A DNA stretch of 64,000 nucleotides, taken from contig NZ_QBKH01000012.1 of the NCBI RefSeq assembly GCF_003054045.1, forward strand, positions 1-64,000. The letters run 5' to 3'. Position numbers and translations under genes: made by a program. The notes below the pieces were generated by a model that was not told where the DNA came from, did no database searches, and saw only the letters and a program-made list of their open reading frames with translations. The stretch comes from Sphingobacterium faecium (GTDB lineage Bacteria; Bacteroidota; Bacteroidia; Sphingobacteriales; Sphingobacteriaceae). Shown here piece after piece: positions 43,266 to 52,256 of this stretch (position 1 is its first letter; every line of letters starts with the position of its first letter).

Positions 43266-44031
43266 TTTGTTACTCTTCTAAACATCGGACAGGAAGAAAA
43301 TCCTGTATTTACTATTTATTCTAAAATGACGGTCAAGTTTTTCAAAACACATCATTTGTCTTTTTTGCATCAGTGCACTTACTAAACTAGGTAACTCAAT
43401 CCAAAAGTTGCTAATTGTTCCATAGCTCTATATAGCTTACTATTATATCATTTATCGGATATAAAAGCACCAACGTCCACTTTCCGATAAGAAAAGTAGG
43501 AATTTCGGAAAAAGTAGTATTTCTGCCACCATATTAATATTGCTTATATCCACTGATTATCAGTATTTCTTACCTTTTGGTATGCAGCTATAACCATCTA
43601 ATATACCTATACAAAGATAACCAAAATACAAATGTGGTCAACATTGAAACATCAATAAGTCCGACAAACCCATTGCATTGTCTAATATCCAACTGGTCTG
43701 TTCAACTCGGTAGAAACAATATATCGCTTATGTAACCAAAGTAGCTGAACTTGTTATTAAATTGATGCATATTTACTAAACCATCTTAAAGTGATGGATA
43801 TTGCAGGTAGGTTTAATCGGTGGTGGAGCTATAAAATGAGCAAAGAGCAACAGGATGTTATTCTTCATCGTCAAGCAGACCAGCGCCCAACTAGTGCATA
43901 TAATCTTCGTTCAAAAAATGGTTTTGAAAACGTAAAGTTTTTTTCGGAATAAAAGAACGATAGGAAGCAAAAGGTAAAACTTCCGATTGCTGGATCTGAA
44001 ATTGCTAAAATTAGAATAAAAAGACATCAAT
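43266..44031. other. Intergenic region, possible gene remnant
   Basis: About 766 bases. The right half has a 52-codon frame (43794-43952, below) that reads as a remnant. The left half (43266-43780) shows the AraC promoter side and nothing else recognised. Confidence 0.5.
43794..43952 (+). pseudogene. 52-codon frame, possible gene remnant
   Basis: ATG 43794 opens MDIAGRFNRWWSYKMSKEQ and ends ENVKFFSE. Composition is protein-like (Trp, charged residues) in contrast to the AT-rich flanks, so it may be the tail of a decayed gene. I recognise no family. Confidence 0.3.
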
Positions 44032-44673
44032 ATGGAAAAAAATAAGAAAGCAAATGAGCTATGGACTACGAGATGGGACGACAGATACAGCGACGAGGAG
44101 TTTGCATATGGTGAAGAACCAAACAATTATTTAAAAAAGCAATTGGCAAAATTAGCCGTTGGATCCATTCTTTTTCCTGCAGAAGGTGAAGGAAGAAATG
44201 CCGTATTTGCAGCCAAAAGCGGTTGGAATGTTTCTGCGTTTGACATAAGTATTGAGGGTAAAAATAAAGCGGTTAAACTTGCTAAAAAAAATGAGGTAAC
44301 CATCGACTACAAAGTGGGCGAATTGGAAACTTTAGATTTTGAACCCGATCAATTTGATGCAATCGCCCTAATCTATGCACATTTTCCAGCTGATATAAAA
44401 TCTAACTACCACAAGGCACTAGACAAATATTTGAAAAAAAACGGTACCGTAATCTTTGAATCCTTTAGCAAAAAACACATTGATTATGTAAGGACAAACG
44501 AAAAAGTAGGCGGACCGAAAGAGATTGAAAGTTTATTTTCAATAGAGGAAATAAAAGCAGACTTCCCGAATTATGAAATTGTGGAATTAGTAGAACAGGA
44601 AATTGAATTAAAGGAAGGACTTTACCATAACGGAACAGGTTCTGTGATCAGATTTATTGGAAGAAAAAAATAA
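44032..44673 (+). CDS. Class I SAM-dependent methyltransferase (TehB-like)
   Basis: This 213-residue methyltransferase has WTTRWDDRYSDEEFAYGEEPN, motif I (ILFPAEGEGRNAVFAAKSGW), AFDIS and the FDAIALIYAHFP segment, as in TehB-type thiol or tellurite-detoxifying enzymes. The EGEGRN form of motif I is frequent in that group. It is 5 bases upstream of the YgaP-like membrane gene, so the two form an operon. Confidence 0.9.
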   Translation: MEKNKKANELWTTRWDDRYSDEEFAYGEEPNNYLKKQLAKLAVGSILFPAEGEGRNAVFAAKSGWNVSAFDISIEGKNKAVKLAKKNEVTIDYKVGELETLDFEPDQFDAIALIYAHFPADIKSNYHKALDKYLKKNGTVIFESFSKKHIDYVRTNEKVGGPKEIESLFSIEEIKADFPNYEIVELVEQEIELKEGLYHNGTGSVIRFIGRKK

Positions 44674-44678
44674 GAACA

Positions 44679-44912
44679 ATGAAAAATTACTTTAGAAACT
44701 GGAACTTCATGCGGTTGCTTCGATTGGCAATGGGTATTATGATCATCATACAAGGGTTTATGGATAATCAGTGGATGTTCGTAGCACTAGGTGGTTTATT
44801 TTCACTAATGCCCTTGCTAAATATAGGTTGCTGTGGTACTTCGAGCTGCAGTACATCGTTTCCAAAAAGCAACAAAAAAACAGATGAAATAACGTATGAA
44901 GAAGTGCGCTAA
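44679..44912 (+). CDS. YgaP-like (DUF2892) small membrane protein
   Basis: This 77-residue protein has two membrane segments (FMRLLRLAMGIMIIIQGFM and WMFVALGGLFSLMPLLNIG) followed by GCCGTSSCSTS. This is the DUF2892/YgaP-type membrane domain with a C-terminal Cys cluster. It is often next to rhodanese and DUF6132 genes in Bacteroidota. Here a truncated DUF6132 gene overlaps its end. Confidence 0.8.
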   Translation: MKNYFRNWNFMRLLRLAMGIMIIIQGFMDNQWMFVALGGLFSLMPLLNIGCCGTSSCSTSFPKSNKKTDEITYEEVR

Positions 44913-44979
44913 AAAACTGACATTGACCCTAACAGGTTTAGTTCTTGGTGCACCTGCAGGCTATCGCTTATTAAACTAA
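44896..44979 (+). pseudogene. Truncated DUF6132-like gene
   Basis: A 27-codon frame (MKKCAKKLTLTLTGLVLGAP, then AGYRLLN) overlaps the YgaP end (ATG 44896). It matches the first transmembrane part of DUF6132 proteins, which go on with a Cys-rich C-terminal half that is absent here. It stops just before the convergent gene, so a deletion probably joined two loci. Confidence 0.5.
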
Positions 44980-44987
44980 AGTATCCA

Positions 44988-46166
44988 TTACAGCGTCACA
45001 CCAACCATCAAGGCTATTCCTTTTGACTCTAGATCTACCCTTCCATAACCGATACCGGTAAGGGGCATTTTAAGAAAAGGTTTTATGCCGACATTGATCT
45101 TATCACTCACTTTTTTCTCTAATGAGATTGAAAAATCAGCTACACCAAATATGTGCTGATTTTCACCACTGATTTCGTATACGGCGCTTCTTTTATTTTC
45201 TGAATTGCCTGATCCTCCATATTCAAAAGTGTATTTTTCCTTTAACATGAAATAACTTGAAAGACCTGCACTAACATTGAACTTGATTTTTTTATTTTTT
45301 AAAACAGTATAATTGGCCGTTAGAGGAATATCAATGACATCACACTCGGCATTCACCATACTTGGCATCTCGGTTAAGGTTGGGGGATTTGCAGGTGAAT
45401 ATAGACTGTAGTCGGACCTATAATTTTTCTTTGCATAAGTGGCTCCTAAGGATATACTTAATCTATTGACTACGGGATAAGAATACAATACGCCAACATT
45501 TTCACTTAAAGTCGATTGATCAGATCCTCTTACACTAGATAGATCTGGCCCGGCTAATATACTTAATACGGAGCGGGCATCACGAGGAGCTGCATTGTAC
45601 TCATTTTTATGCTGTAGCGCCATTGTGGATTCACTCGTGAAACTTTGAAAAGTTTCTATTGATGGGTGAAAGCGATATTTCGATCTTGTCATGGGTTTTA
45701 TTGTCGGGATCGAGATTTCGCTCAATGAACCTGTTGACAGTATCCTGTTTTTTGAATTAACGACTTCAATAGACGCAGTACGTTGCCAAGCCTGTGGATG
45801 CTGTGCTGATGAGAAAGTTTCGGTTAGTTCTTCATTAAAGATTAATGTTGTTTGCTTTTCTTTCGCACCGCCTTCTCCTTGTAGCTTTCCGTTGAATTTT
45901 TCCCGTAACACAGGAATGTCAGTATTCACAGTTTCGAAACTTTCATTTTCATCTGTAACCAATATATTTCTGTCTAAAATAAAGAATACGGTTGCAATAG
46001 CAGCTGCACTTGTTACAGCTAAAATAAGCAATCTTCTAACTTTTTTTTTACCACTTTTCTTCTCCAAAAGTGACTGCATATCTTGCCAATGATCTTCATC
46101 GAAGTCTAGTTTAGGATCACTTAATCCTTTTCTAAAAAGTTCATCGATCTTGTTCTTTTCCATCAA
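44988..46166 (-). CDS. Membrane-anchored outer-membrane-barrel-like protein with anti-sigma-type N-terminus
   Basis: This 392-residue protein starts with a cytosolic segment (KIDELFRKGLSDPKLDFDED, HWQDMQSLLEKK), one membrane helix near 43-62 (RLLILAVTSAAAIATVFFIL), a linker, and a C-terminal barrel-like region (VGVLYSYPVVNRLSISLGATYAKK is its start; SLEKKVSDKINVGIKPFLKM the end). Gene order (8 bases after the ECF sigma gene) and topology suggest it holds sigma in check. Start is the first or second Met. Confidence 0.75.
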   Translation of the reverse strand: MMEKNKIDELFRKGLSDPKLDFDEDHWQDMQSLLEKKSGKKKVRRLLILAVTSAAAIATVFFILDRNILVTDENESFETVNTDIPVLREKFNGKLQGEGGAKEKQTTLIFNEELTETFSSAQHPQAWQRTASIEVVNSKNRILSTGSLSEISIPTIKPMTRSKYRFHPSIETFQSFTSESTMALQHKNEYNAAPRDARSVLSILAGPDLSSVRGSDQSTLSENVGVLYSYPVVNRLSISLGATYAKKNYRSDYSLYSPANPPTLTEMPSMVNAECDVIDIPLTANYTVLKNKKIKFNVSAGLSSYFMLKEKYTFEYGGSGNSENKRSAVYEISGENQHIFGVADFSISLEKKVSDKINVGIKPFLKMPLTGIGYGRVDLESKGIALMVGVTL

Positions 46167-46174
46167 TTATGTTC

Positions 46175-46738
46175 CTAACTTTTAATTGCTATTGAATTTT
46201 GATTTCTTACCATTTCCGCCAACCGTTGTCGTGCCTTATGTAGATTGGATTTTGAAGTGCCTACTGCAATGCCAAGCATACTACCGATCTCTTCATGCGT
46301 ATAGCCATCGATGGCATAGAGATTGAAAACAGTCCGGTAAGTAGGCGACAATTTTTGTACCATCAGCAACAGATCCTCATAATGCAACTTTTGTGTAATT
46401 GTTTCATCTGTAATCGGATGCTCATAAGATGCTATATCAACCACAGCGCCCATACGAACCTTGCTCCGGTAGTAATCGATTGCTGTGTTTGTCATGATTT
46501 TTCTGATCCATGCTGATATAGGTTTATCAAAATTATATTTTTTTATGTGCTTAAATACCTTAAAAAATCCGTCATTTAATATTGCCAATGCTTCTTCCTT
46601 ATCGTTTGAATACCGTAGGCATATTCCCAATGCCAGGGCATGATATAGTTTATAAAGATCTTTTTGGGATCTCCGGTCCTCTATGATGCATCCTTTTATG
46701 ATTTGGATCGTGTTTTCGTCATGTTCGTTTATCGTCAC
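46175..46738 (-). CDS. ECF-type RNA polymerase sigma factor
   Basis: This 187-residue sigma-70-family factor has region 2 (LALGICLRYSNDKEEALAIL, NDGFFKVFKHIKKYNFDKP, ISAWIRKIMTNTAIDYYR) and region 4 (LSPTYRTVFNLYAIDGYTHE, EIGSMLGIAVGTSKSNLHKA). It precedes the membrane-anchored barrel gene by 8 bases, so the pair is a sigma/anti-sigma unit. It is divergent from the COG4315 lipoprotein operon. Confidence 0.93.
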   Translation of the reverse strand: MTINEHDENTIQIIKGCIIEDRRSQKDLYKLYHALALGICLRYSNDKEEALAILNDGFFKVFKHIKKYNFDKPISAWIRKIMTNTAIDYYRSKVRMGAVVDIASYEHPITDETITQKLHYEDLLLMVQKLSPTYRTVFNLYAIDGYTHEEIGSMLGIAVGTSKSNLHKARQRLAEMVRNQNSIAIKS

Positions 46739-46762
46739 TCGAGATGCTGCTTTTCTTTGATA

Positions 46763-46782
46763 AATATAGTGTTAACTATATT
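46763..46782. promoter_or_regulatory. Inverted repeat between divergent sigma and lipoprotein operons
   Basis: AATATAGT (46763-46770) and ACTATATT (46775-46782) flank GTTA. It lies 25 bases upstream of the sigma gene start. It could be an operator for a dimeric regulator. Confidence 0.4.
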
Positions 46783-46801
46783 ACGATGGAGAAATAAAAA
46801 A

Positions 46802-46843
46802 GGTTGCCTTGGTAAATTATTTTTTTTTAGATCTCAGGCAACC
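46802..46843 (+). promoter_or_regulatory. Stem-loop with AT-rich 26-base loop
   Basis: GGTTGCCT (46802-46809) pairs with AGGCAACC (46836-46843), enclosing an AT-rich loop that includes nine T in a row. It lies 53 bases before the lipoprotein ATG, in the divergent promoter region. Confidence 0.4.
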
Positions 46844-46895
46844 ATCTTCAGAACTGCACCGTATTGATTAATAAACTACACTAAAACTATTGATC

Positions 46896-47744
46896 ATGAG
46901 ATTCAACAAAACCAAAATGAAAACAGCCATGATGGCAACCGCGCTATTAACCATTTTTTCATCCTGTTCTAAAGACAAGGTTGAAAATCCTGAAAATAAT
47001 ACGAAAGGTATGCAGACATTCCAAGATGCTAAATTCGGCACAATTCTTACTGACAGCAATGGAAAAACATTATACTTTTTCTCAAGTGATACCAAGGGCT
47101 CTTCAAGTTGTACCGGAAACTGCTTGACAGTCTGGCCAATTTATTATAGTGGTGATATAAGTAGCGATGTGAAGATTGATAAGAGCCAATTAGGAGAAAT
47201 CACGCGGGCTGACGGTAAAAAACAAAGTACCTATAAAGGTTGGCCTCTTTACTATTATGTTGGCGATAGCAAATCTGGCGAAGTACAAGGTGATGCCGTA
47301 AATAAAATCTGGTATGTTGCAAAACCCGACTACTTACTTATGGTCGCAAACGGGCAACTAAAAGGAGATGACACCAAAAACTATTTAGAAAACTATACCG
47401 AAGGACAAGGCAATACAACCTATCTGACCGACGATCAAGGAAGGACATTATATGCCTTTAAACCAGATAGATTTAATAAAAACAACTATACAGCCGCTGA
47501 TTTTAGCAATGATGCTCTGTGGCCTATCTTCCAAAAAGAAAAAGGTGCACTACCTTCCTTGGTTTCTGCTACAGATATTGCCGTTATTACGGTTTTTGGA
47601 AAGAAGCAATTGACATATAAAGGATGGCCGTTATATTATTTTGGTCAAGATCAACAAAGAGGCGACAACAGAGGGATCAGCTATCCGCGTCCAGGTGTAT
47701 GGCCAATTGTGAATGATAAAACAACCGTCGCAGCCGCAAACTAA
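46896..47744 (+). CDS. COG4315-type lipoprotein with two repeats
   Basis: This 282-residue lipoprotein (TIFSSC lipobox) has two copies of the secreted-repeat domain. The first has GTILTDSNGKTLYFFSSD and GSSSCTGNCLTVWPIYY; the second TTYLTDDQGRTLYAFKPD and FSNDALWPIFQ. Each closes with KGWPLYYY or KGWPLYYF. The SCTGNC pair is typical of the first repeat only. ATG 46896 is preferred to a TTG 6 bases upstream. It starts an operon with a c-type cytochrome, a YceI and a DUF5777 gene. Confidence 0.88.
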   Translation: MRFNKTKMKTAMMATALLTIFSSCSKDKVENPENNTKGMQTFQDAKFGTILTDSNGKTLYFFSSDTKGSSSCTGNCLTVWPIYYSGDISSDVKIDKSQLGEITRADGKKQSTYKGWPLYYYVGDSKSGEVQGDAVNKIWYVAKPDYLLMVANGQLKGDDTKNYLENYTEGQGNTTYLTDDQGRTLYAFKPDRFNKNNYTAADFSNDALWPIFQKEKGALPSLVSATDIAVITVFGKKQLTYKGWPLYYFGQDQQRGDNRGISYPRPGVWPIVNDKTTVAAAN

Positions 47745-47782
47745 TCTTAAATCTAATCCCATTTGGTTTATTCCTATTTATT

Positions 47783-48193
47783 ATGGAAATATTAAAATTT
47801 AAAAAACCATCATACGATATACGAATTGGTAGGCAGTTCAGGGCTTCTTTAGTATTGCTTGGAATCGCTGTTCTATTTAGCTGTACAAAAAAACAGGCTC
47901 AGGAGATTTCTCCTGAGCTACCTAATGAGACTGAAACCGTAACCGTACAAAACGTGACCTACATTAATTTTGCGAAGGCACTTTTCGAAACAAAATGTAA
48001 TTCATGTCATGCCACTGGCAGATCGGCGAGCGCACGTTGGACTTTTAACGGGTTTAGTTCTGTTAAAGATCATGCTGCCCGAATTAATAATGTGGTATTG
48101 GTCACCAAAACAATGCCGATCGGTTCAACATTGTCCGCGAAAGAGATAGAATTGTTAGATGCTTGGTTTAAACGTAATACACCTGAAAATTAA
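47783..48193 (+). CDS. c-type cytochrome lipoprotein
   Basis: This 136-residue lipoprotein (lipobox VLFSC) has one heme site CNSCH in TKCNSCHATGRSASARWTFN, and ends with LDAWFKRNTPEN. Small cytochromes with GRSASARW after the heme occur beside YceI and DUF5777 proteins. It begins 38 bases after the COG4315 gene and ends 12 bases before YceI. Confidence 0.85.
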   Translation: MEILKFKKPSYDIRIGRQFRASLVLLGIAVLFSCTKKQAQEISPELPNETETVTVQNVTYINFAKALFETKCNSCHATGRSASARWTFNGFSSVKDHAARINNVVLVTKTMPIGSTLSAKEIELLDAWFKRNTPEN

Positions 48194-48205
48194 ACGTAAA
48201 CTTTT

Positions 48206-48757
48206 ATGAAAAAAATTACTATTTATAGTGTATTCCTGTTTCTGCTTCTGAGCCTTGAGGGTTTTGCACAACAGAGCAGTTCCTTTATTTCAAAAGGTGC
48301 ATCCATCAGCTTTTTCAGTAGTGCAATGCTCGAGGACATCGAGGCTAAGAGCAACTTAGCGGGATCAGCTTTGGATATAAAAACTGGAGATATCTTATTT
48401 CGGGTAAAGAATACGTCTTTCCAATTTGATAAGAAACTGATGCAAGAACATTTCAATGAAAATTATATGGAAAGTGACAAGTATCCTATTTCAGAGTTTA
48501 AAGGGAAAATTGAAAATAGTGGACAATTAACCAAAGATGGGAATTATACCGCAAAGGTTTCGGGTACATTACAAATTCATGGTGTCACCAAAGCTTACGC
48601 TACCATGGCGACATTTATAGTCAAAAACTCAATTATAACTGCTGCAGCTAGTTTCGACGTCAGACTAGCAGATCATAAGATCACCATTCCATCTGTGGTT
48701 GGGAAAAAAATTGCAGAAGTTGTCAAGGTAAAAATAAATGCCACATATAAACATTAA
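48206..48757 (+). CDS. YceI family lipid-binding-like protein
   Basis: This 183-residue exported protein (signal MKKITIYSVFLFLLLSLEGFAQ) has the YceI lipocalin-like fold: FSSAMLEDIEAKSNLAG, MQEHFNENYMESDKYPISEF, and LQIHGVTKAY. YceI proteins bind isoprenoid lipids in a beta-barrel pocket. It sits between a cytochrome and a DUF5777 barrel. Confidence 0.92.
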   Translation: MKKITIYSVFLFLLLSLEGFAQQSSSFISKGASISFFSSAMLEDIEAKSNLAGSALDIKTGDILFRVKNTSFQFDKKLMQEHFNENYMESDKYPISEFKGKIENSGQLTKDGNYTAKVSGTLQIHGVTKAYATMATFIVKNSIITAAASFDVRLADHKITIPSVVGKKIAEVVKVKINATYKH

Positions 48758-48777
48758 TCTAAAGCATGCAAGGAAAT

Positions 48778-49716
48778 ATGAAAAGTATAATATGTACACT
48801 TCTATGTGGTATCACGACAGGTGCATTTGCACAGGAGGATCTTGATAAACTGATCGATCTAGGAAACCCTAAGAATGAAAAAGTTACTGCAACATTTAAG
48901 TCGGGCAGCTTGATTAATCTTAAAACTACGGAGACCATTCATCGAAATGAACTGGATTTTAAGGTGGATCATCGTTTTGGAGATATCGCAGGAAGTGCTG
49001 GTGGGTCCAAAAATTTCTTTGGTCTAGACAACTCTTCGGATATCAGAATTGGTCTTGATTATGGTTTATTGGATAACCTAACAATTGGAATTGCTAGAGC
49101 AAAAGGAGCAACAGAAATCAGACAGCTTTATGAGGCTAATCTAAAATACCGCTTTTTGGAACAAACTGTCGATAACAGTGTACCTGTATCCATCGCTTTT
49201 TTTGGAAGTACGACCGTATCGGCGATGGAAGCCTCGGAAGATAAAAATTCGGCAGCTAATTTTGATGATTTCAGTGACCGTATGAGTTATGTAAGTCAAT
49301 TGATCATAGCTAGGAAGTTTAGTTCAGGTATTTCTTTTGCATTGGTCCCCACCTATCTTCATCGCAATTTTACAGCTTTTAATGAACAGAATAATATGTT
49401 TGCTATCGGAATCGGAGGTCGGGCAAAGGTTAGTAACAGAATCGCGGTCGTTGCAGATTATTTTCTTCCTTTTCGTCAGTCGTCTAAAAAGCAATATCGA
49501 GAAAACATAACGGGTCAACGCTACTATAATGCTTTAGGTGTGGGACTGGAAATGGATACAGGTGGCCATATCTTCCATTTAAACTTTACAAATGCAACAG
49601 CTATGCAGGAATCTCAGTTTATTAGTGAAACAATCAGTTCTTGGGGTAAAGGACAATTCAGATGGGGATTTAGTATTGCAAGACGTTTTAGTTTTGATAA
49701 AAAACCTAAAGAATAG
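48778..49716 (+). CDS. DUF5777 outer-membrane barrel protein
   Basis: This 312-residue protein has signal peptide MKSIICTLLCGITTGAFAQ. Barrel-like segments include TETIHRNELDFKVDHRFGDI and IRIGLDYGLLDNLTIGIARA. ATG 48778 follows an AAGGA-type ribosome-binding site and gives a clean signal peptide, so it is preferred to ATG 48766. It ends the operon; the hairpin at 49816-49862 follows. Confidence 0.85.
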   Translation: MKSIICTLLCGITTGAFAQEDLDKLIDLGNPKNEKVTATFKSGSLINLKTTETIHRNELDFKVDHRFGDIAGSAGGSKNFFGLDNSSDIRIGLDYGLLDNLTIGIARAKGATEIRQLYEANLKYRFLEQTVDNSVPVSIAFFGSTTVSAMEASEDKNSAANFDDFSDRMSYVSQLIIARKFSSGISFALVPTYLHRNFTAFNEQNNMFAIGIGGRAKVSNRIAVVADYFLPFRQSSKKQYRENITGQRYYNALGVGLEMDTGGHIFHLNFTNATAMQESQFISETISSWGKGQFRWGFSIARRFSFDKKPKE

Positions 49717-50081
49717 GCTTTAATCTATTACATCTTGTAGGCAGCCTTTGCAGTGAATAAAATAGGTAATTTGCTTATAATATAAGCCTCATAAATACGA
49801 AAGGCGCTTACCGTTATTATAATTTTCCCGAAAAGTCAGATACTTTTTGGGAAAATTATAATATCAAAACACAAATAACGCAGTGCTGAATATAACTGCA
49901 ATTTGTAAAAAAATAAGTCAAGAACTTTTTACTTGCTAACCAGCTCTTACCGCCTTTTGGGTTCTTGGTCACCAGTCTCAAAATGTTTTCATGCTGCATG
50001 TCTATAATAATGCTTTCCTCATTATTTTATTGCTGCTCTTGAATGAAGAAAAGTACAATAACATGGCGAATACAAAAAAAA
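49717..50081. other. Intergenic region with a long hairpin
   Basis: About 365 bases between convergent genes. It contains the stem at 49816-49862 and nothing else recognised. Confidence 0.6.
49816..49862. terminator. 21-bp hairpin with one mismatch
   Basis: 49816-49836 (ATTATAATTTTCCCGAAAAG...) pairs with 49842-49862 at 20 of 21 positions across a 5-base loop. It lies about 100 bases past the DUF5777 stop and could end transcription from both sides. Confidence 0.65.
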
Positions 50082-50954
50082 CTATGAACTGATACCATTT
50101 TGATACTCATGTAAAAAATCACTTGTTGTAAGTCCAGTCTGTTTTTTAAAGAAACGCATTAAATGGTTGGGTTCTGAAAAATTAAGCTGATAGGCAATCT
50201 CTGCAACGGTAAGATTGGAATGAATTAGGTAATCTTTGATTTCTATCAATAAACGTTGCTTCAGCAAATGAGTCGCTGTAACATTAAATTGATTTTTAAC
50301 CGCTTTATTAAGAGCAATCCGATTAATATGAAGAAGTTCGGTATAATCACTTATACGTTGCTTTTCTTTGATGTGAATTTCTATTAATTGCTTAAACGCA
50401 AAAGCATCATTTTGCTCATTTTTTTCTGCTGCCAAATGATTTATTTGACTATATTCTCGGTTTAGTTTTTGAAGCAGATAATAAATCAATGAACGGATAA
50501 TATGTACACTGTCAATTCTAGTCCTTACCAATTCTGATTTTATTTCAGCAAGAAGAGAGAAATACCTTTCCATAAGTGCATCATCGATCTGCATATTCAG
50601 GGGACATTCCAACTGATAAAAGTATAATAAACGATAGGCAAATAACTTGTCTGAAAAAAAATCATTCAAAAAGTCCTCTTGAAAAACTAAAATTACAAAA
50701 TCTAAACCTTCTGGATTTAGGTTCCATTCCCGTTTTTGAAAAGGAGACAGAAATATAATACTGTTGTCGCTGATCTCTATTTTATGATGATTCAAAATAA
50801 CATGACCACTTCCCTTTTTAATAAAAGCGATTTCAAGATAATCGGTGTCGTATATTCCACTATTAAGATAGCTTTCTTTAACTTCATCTGAAGGCAAAAC
50901 ATTAATGAGAAAATCAACGCCACATTCTGTTTTATGAAATTTTACGGTTCTCAA
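50082..50954 (-). CDS. AraC family transcriptional regulator
   Basis: This 290-residue regulator has a cupin-like N-terminal sensor (LEIAFIKKGSGHVILNHHK, SIIFLSPFQKREW) and AraC HTH regions, ISDYTELLHINRIALNKAVK and LTVAEIAYQLNFSEPNHLMR. It lies downstream of and in the same orientation as the MBL hydrolase gene at 51172-52011, behind a terminator. Confidence 0.93.
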   Translation of the reverse strand: MRTVKFHKTECGVDFLINVLPSDEVKESYLNSGIYDTDYLEIAFIKKGSGHVILNHHKIEISDNSIIFLSPFQKREWNLNPEGLDFVILVFQEDFLNDFFSDKLFAYRLLYFYQLECPLNMQIDDALMERYFSLLAEIKSELVRTRIDSVHIIRSLIYYLLQKLNREYSQINHLAAEKNEQNDAFAFKQLIEIHIKEKQRISDYTELLHINRIALNKAVKNQFNVTATHLLKQRLLIEIKDYLIHSNLTVAEIAYQLNFSEPNHLMRFFKKQTGLTTSDFLHEYQNGISS

Positions 50955-51084
50955 TTTATTTTCTTTTAAACAAATGTACTAAAAGTTCTTTTCCAATTTT
51001 TTTCACACATTGCAGAATTGACAACATGGTATAATGTAGTGTAAAAAAAGACCGGTGAAGAACACCTTTAAAAAAAATATATTT

Positions 51085-51122
51085 AAACCCCAAACCCACA
51101 TTATTGAGTGGGTTTGGGCTTT
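51085..51122 (-). terminator. Terminator after the MBL hydrolase
   Basis: AAACCCCAAACCCAC (51085-51099) pairs with 51108-51122 with one mismatch over an 8-base loop. It lies 50 bases past the hydrolase stop on the minus strand. Confidence 0.75.
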
Positions 51123-51171
51123 ACGCCTTTTGATAAGACTCTGATTCTTTTTTAACAAAATGCTATGTCAC

Positions 51172-52011
51172 CTAAAGTGACAACGTAATAACTTCTGTAT
51201 CTTGAGGGACTATCAATTTATCCTTGCCGATCTTCAACTCGGAAGCTTTCTGAATTAAAGAACTTCTTGTTGTACGGCAATGGTCCAATGCGTCCATGTG
51301 TACTGCAATAACTTTTGCATGACCACTTTCACGGATGAGAGCCATTGTCTGTTCTTCGTTCATAATAATCGGAACATTTTCAAATCCTTTTATAAGTGCT
51401 CCTCCGGAATTAACAACGATGTAATCTGGCTTATATTTTTTAATATTTTGCTTGATATCATCTGTCCAGATTGCATCTCCGACAATATATACCGTAGGTT
51501 GGTTTTTAGCTTCTAGTATAAATCCAGAAGTCTTGCCCATCATCTTCAATACCTCACCACTTCCGTGTTGGCCTTCTAGACGATGGATGTTAATCCCATT
51601 CCATAGTTTAGTGTCATTGAGAACGGTTGCATTACTAAAACCTTCCTTTTCAAAGAAATCTTTATCCGCAGGTTGGATCATCAATTCAATCGATTTGTTA
51701 AGGGTTTTACTCGCCACTTTATCAAAATGATCTTCATGGCTGTGGGAAACAAGCACTAAATTAACATCTTTAACAATCTTCTCAACTGGCATTTTCAGCT
51801 CAATCGTTGGATTGCGCTGGATTCCCGCCCAAGAATCGATAGCTCCTTTTGGAGATAACATCGGATCAACAAGAATTCTCTGCCCACCATACTCTATAAG
51901 TAAAGTGGCATTTCTAACTAACTGAATTGTTGGCTTCGTGCCTACGTTGGATTGTCCAAACACTATTGCGGCTAATAACGTAAACGTAACTGCCAGAAAT
52001 ATTTTTTTCAT
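51172..52011 (-). CDS. Secreted metallo-beta-lactamase-fold hydrolase
   Basis: This 279-residue protein has signal peptide MKKIFLAVTFTLLAAIVFGQ and an MBL fold with the metal motif SHSHEDHFD (about 91-99) and IAVHMDALDHC near the C-terminus. It is UlaG-like in layout. A decayed copy of the same type lies at 59546-59740. The product is a single-gene unit with terminator. Confidence 0.92.
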   Translation of the reverse strand: MKKIFLAVTFTLLAAIVFGQSNVGTKPTIQLVRNATLLIEYGGQRILVDPMLSPKGAIDSWAGIQRNPTIELKMPVEKIVKDVNLVLVSHSHEDHFDKVASKTLNKSIELMIQPADKDFFEKEGFSNATVLNDTKLWNGINIHRLEGQHGSGEVLKMMGKTSGFILEAKNQPTVYIVGDAIWTDDIKQNIKKYKPDYIVVNSGGALIKGFENVPIIMNEEQTMALIRESGHAKVIAVHMDALDHCRTTRSSLIQKASELKIGKDKLIVPQDTEVITLSL

Positions 52012-52256
52012 ATTTTCTTTCTTTATTATTATTTAAGACACCACACTAATTGACTTGTTCGTGTAGTAATGTTATTACAAAAGTCACTATATTATATTAT
52101 TGATCTGCTACCATAATCTCACTGGTTACTACCATTTTGATACCGTTCTCTTTACTGTATTTTTTATAACTTCAATTTTCAAAAAGATTTCAGCAAAAAT
52201 AACCCACTCTATAGATTTCATTTTTCTAGATGGCATTACGCTAAAACTAATGATTG

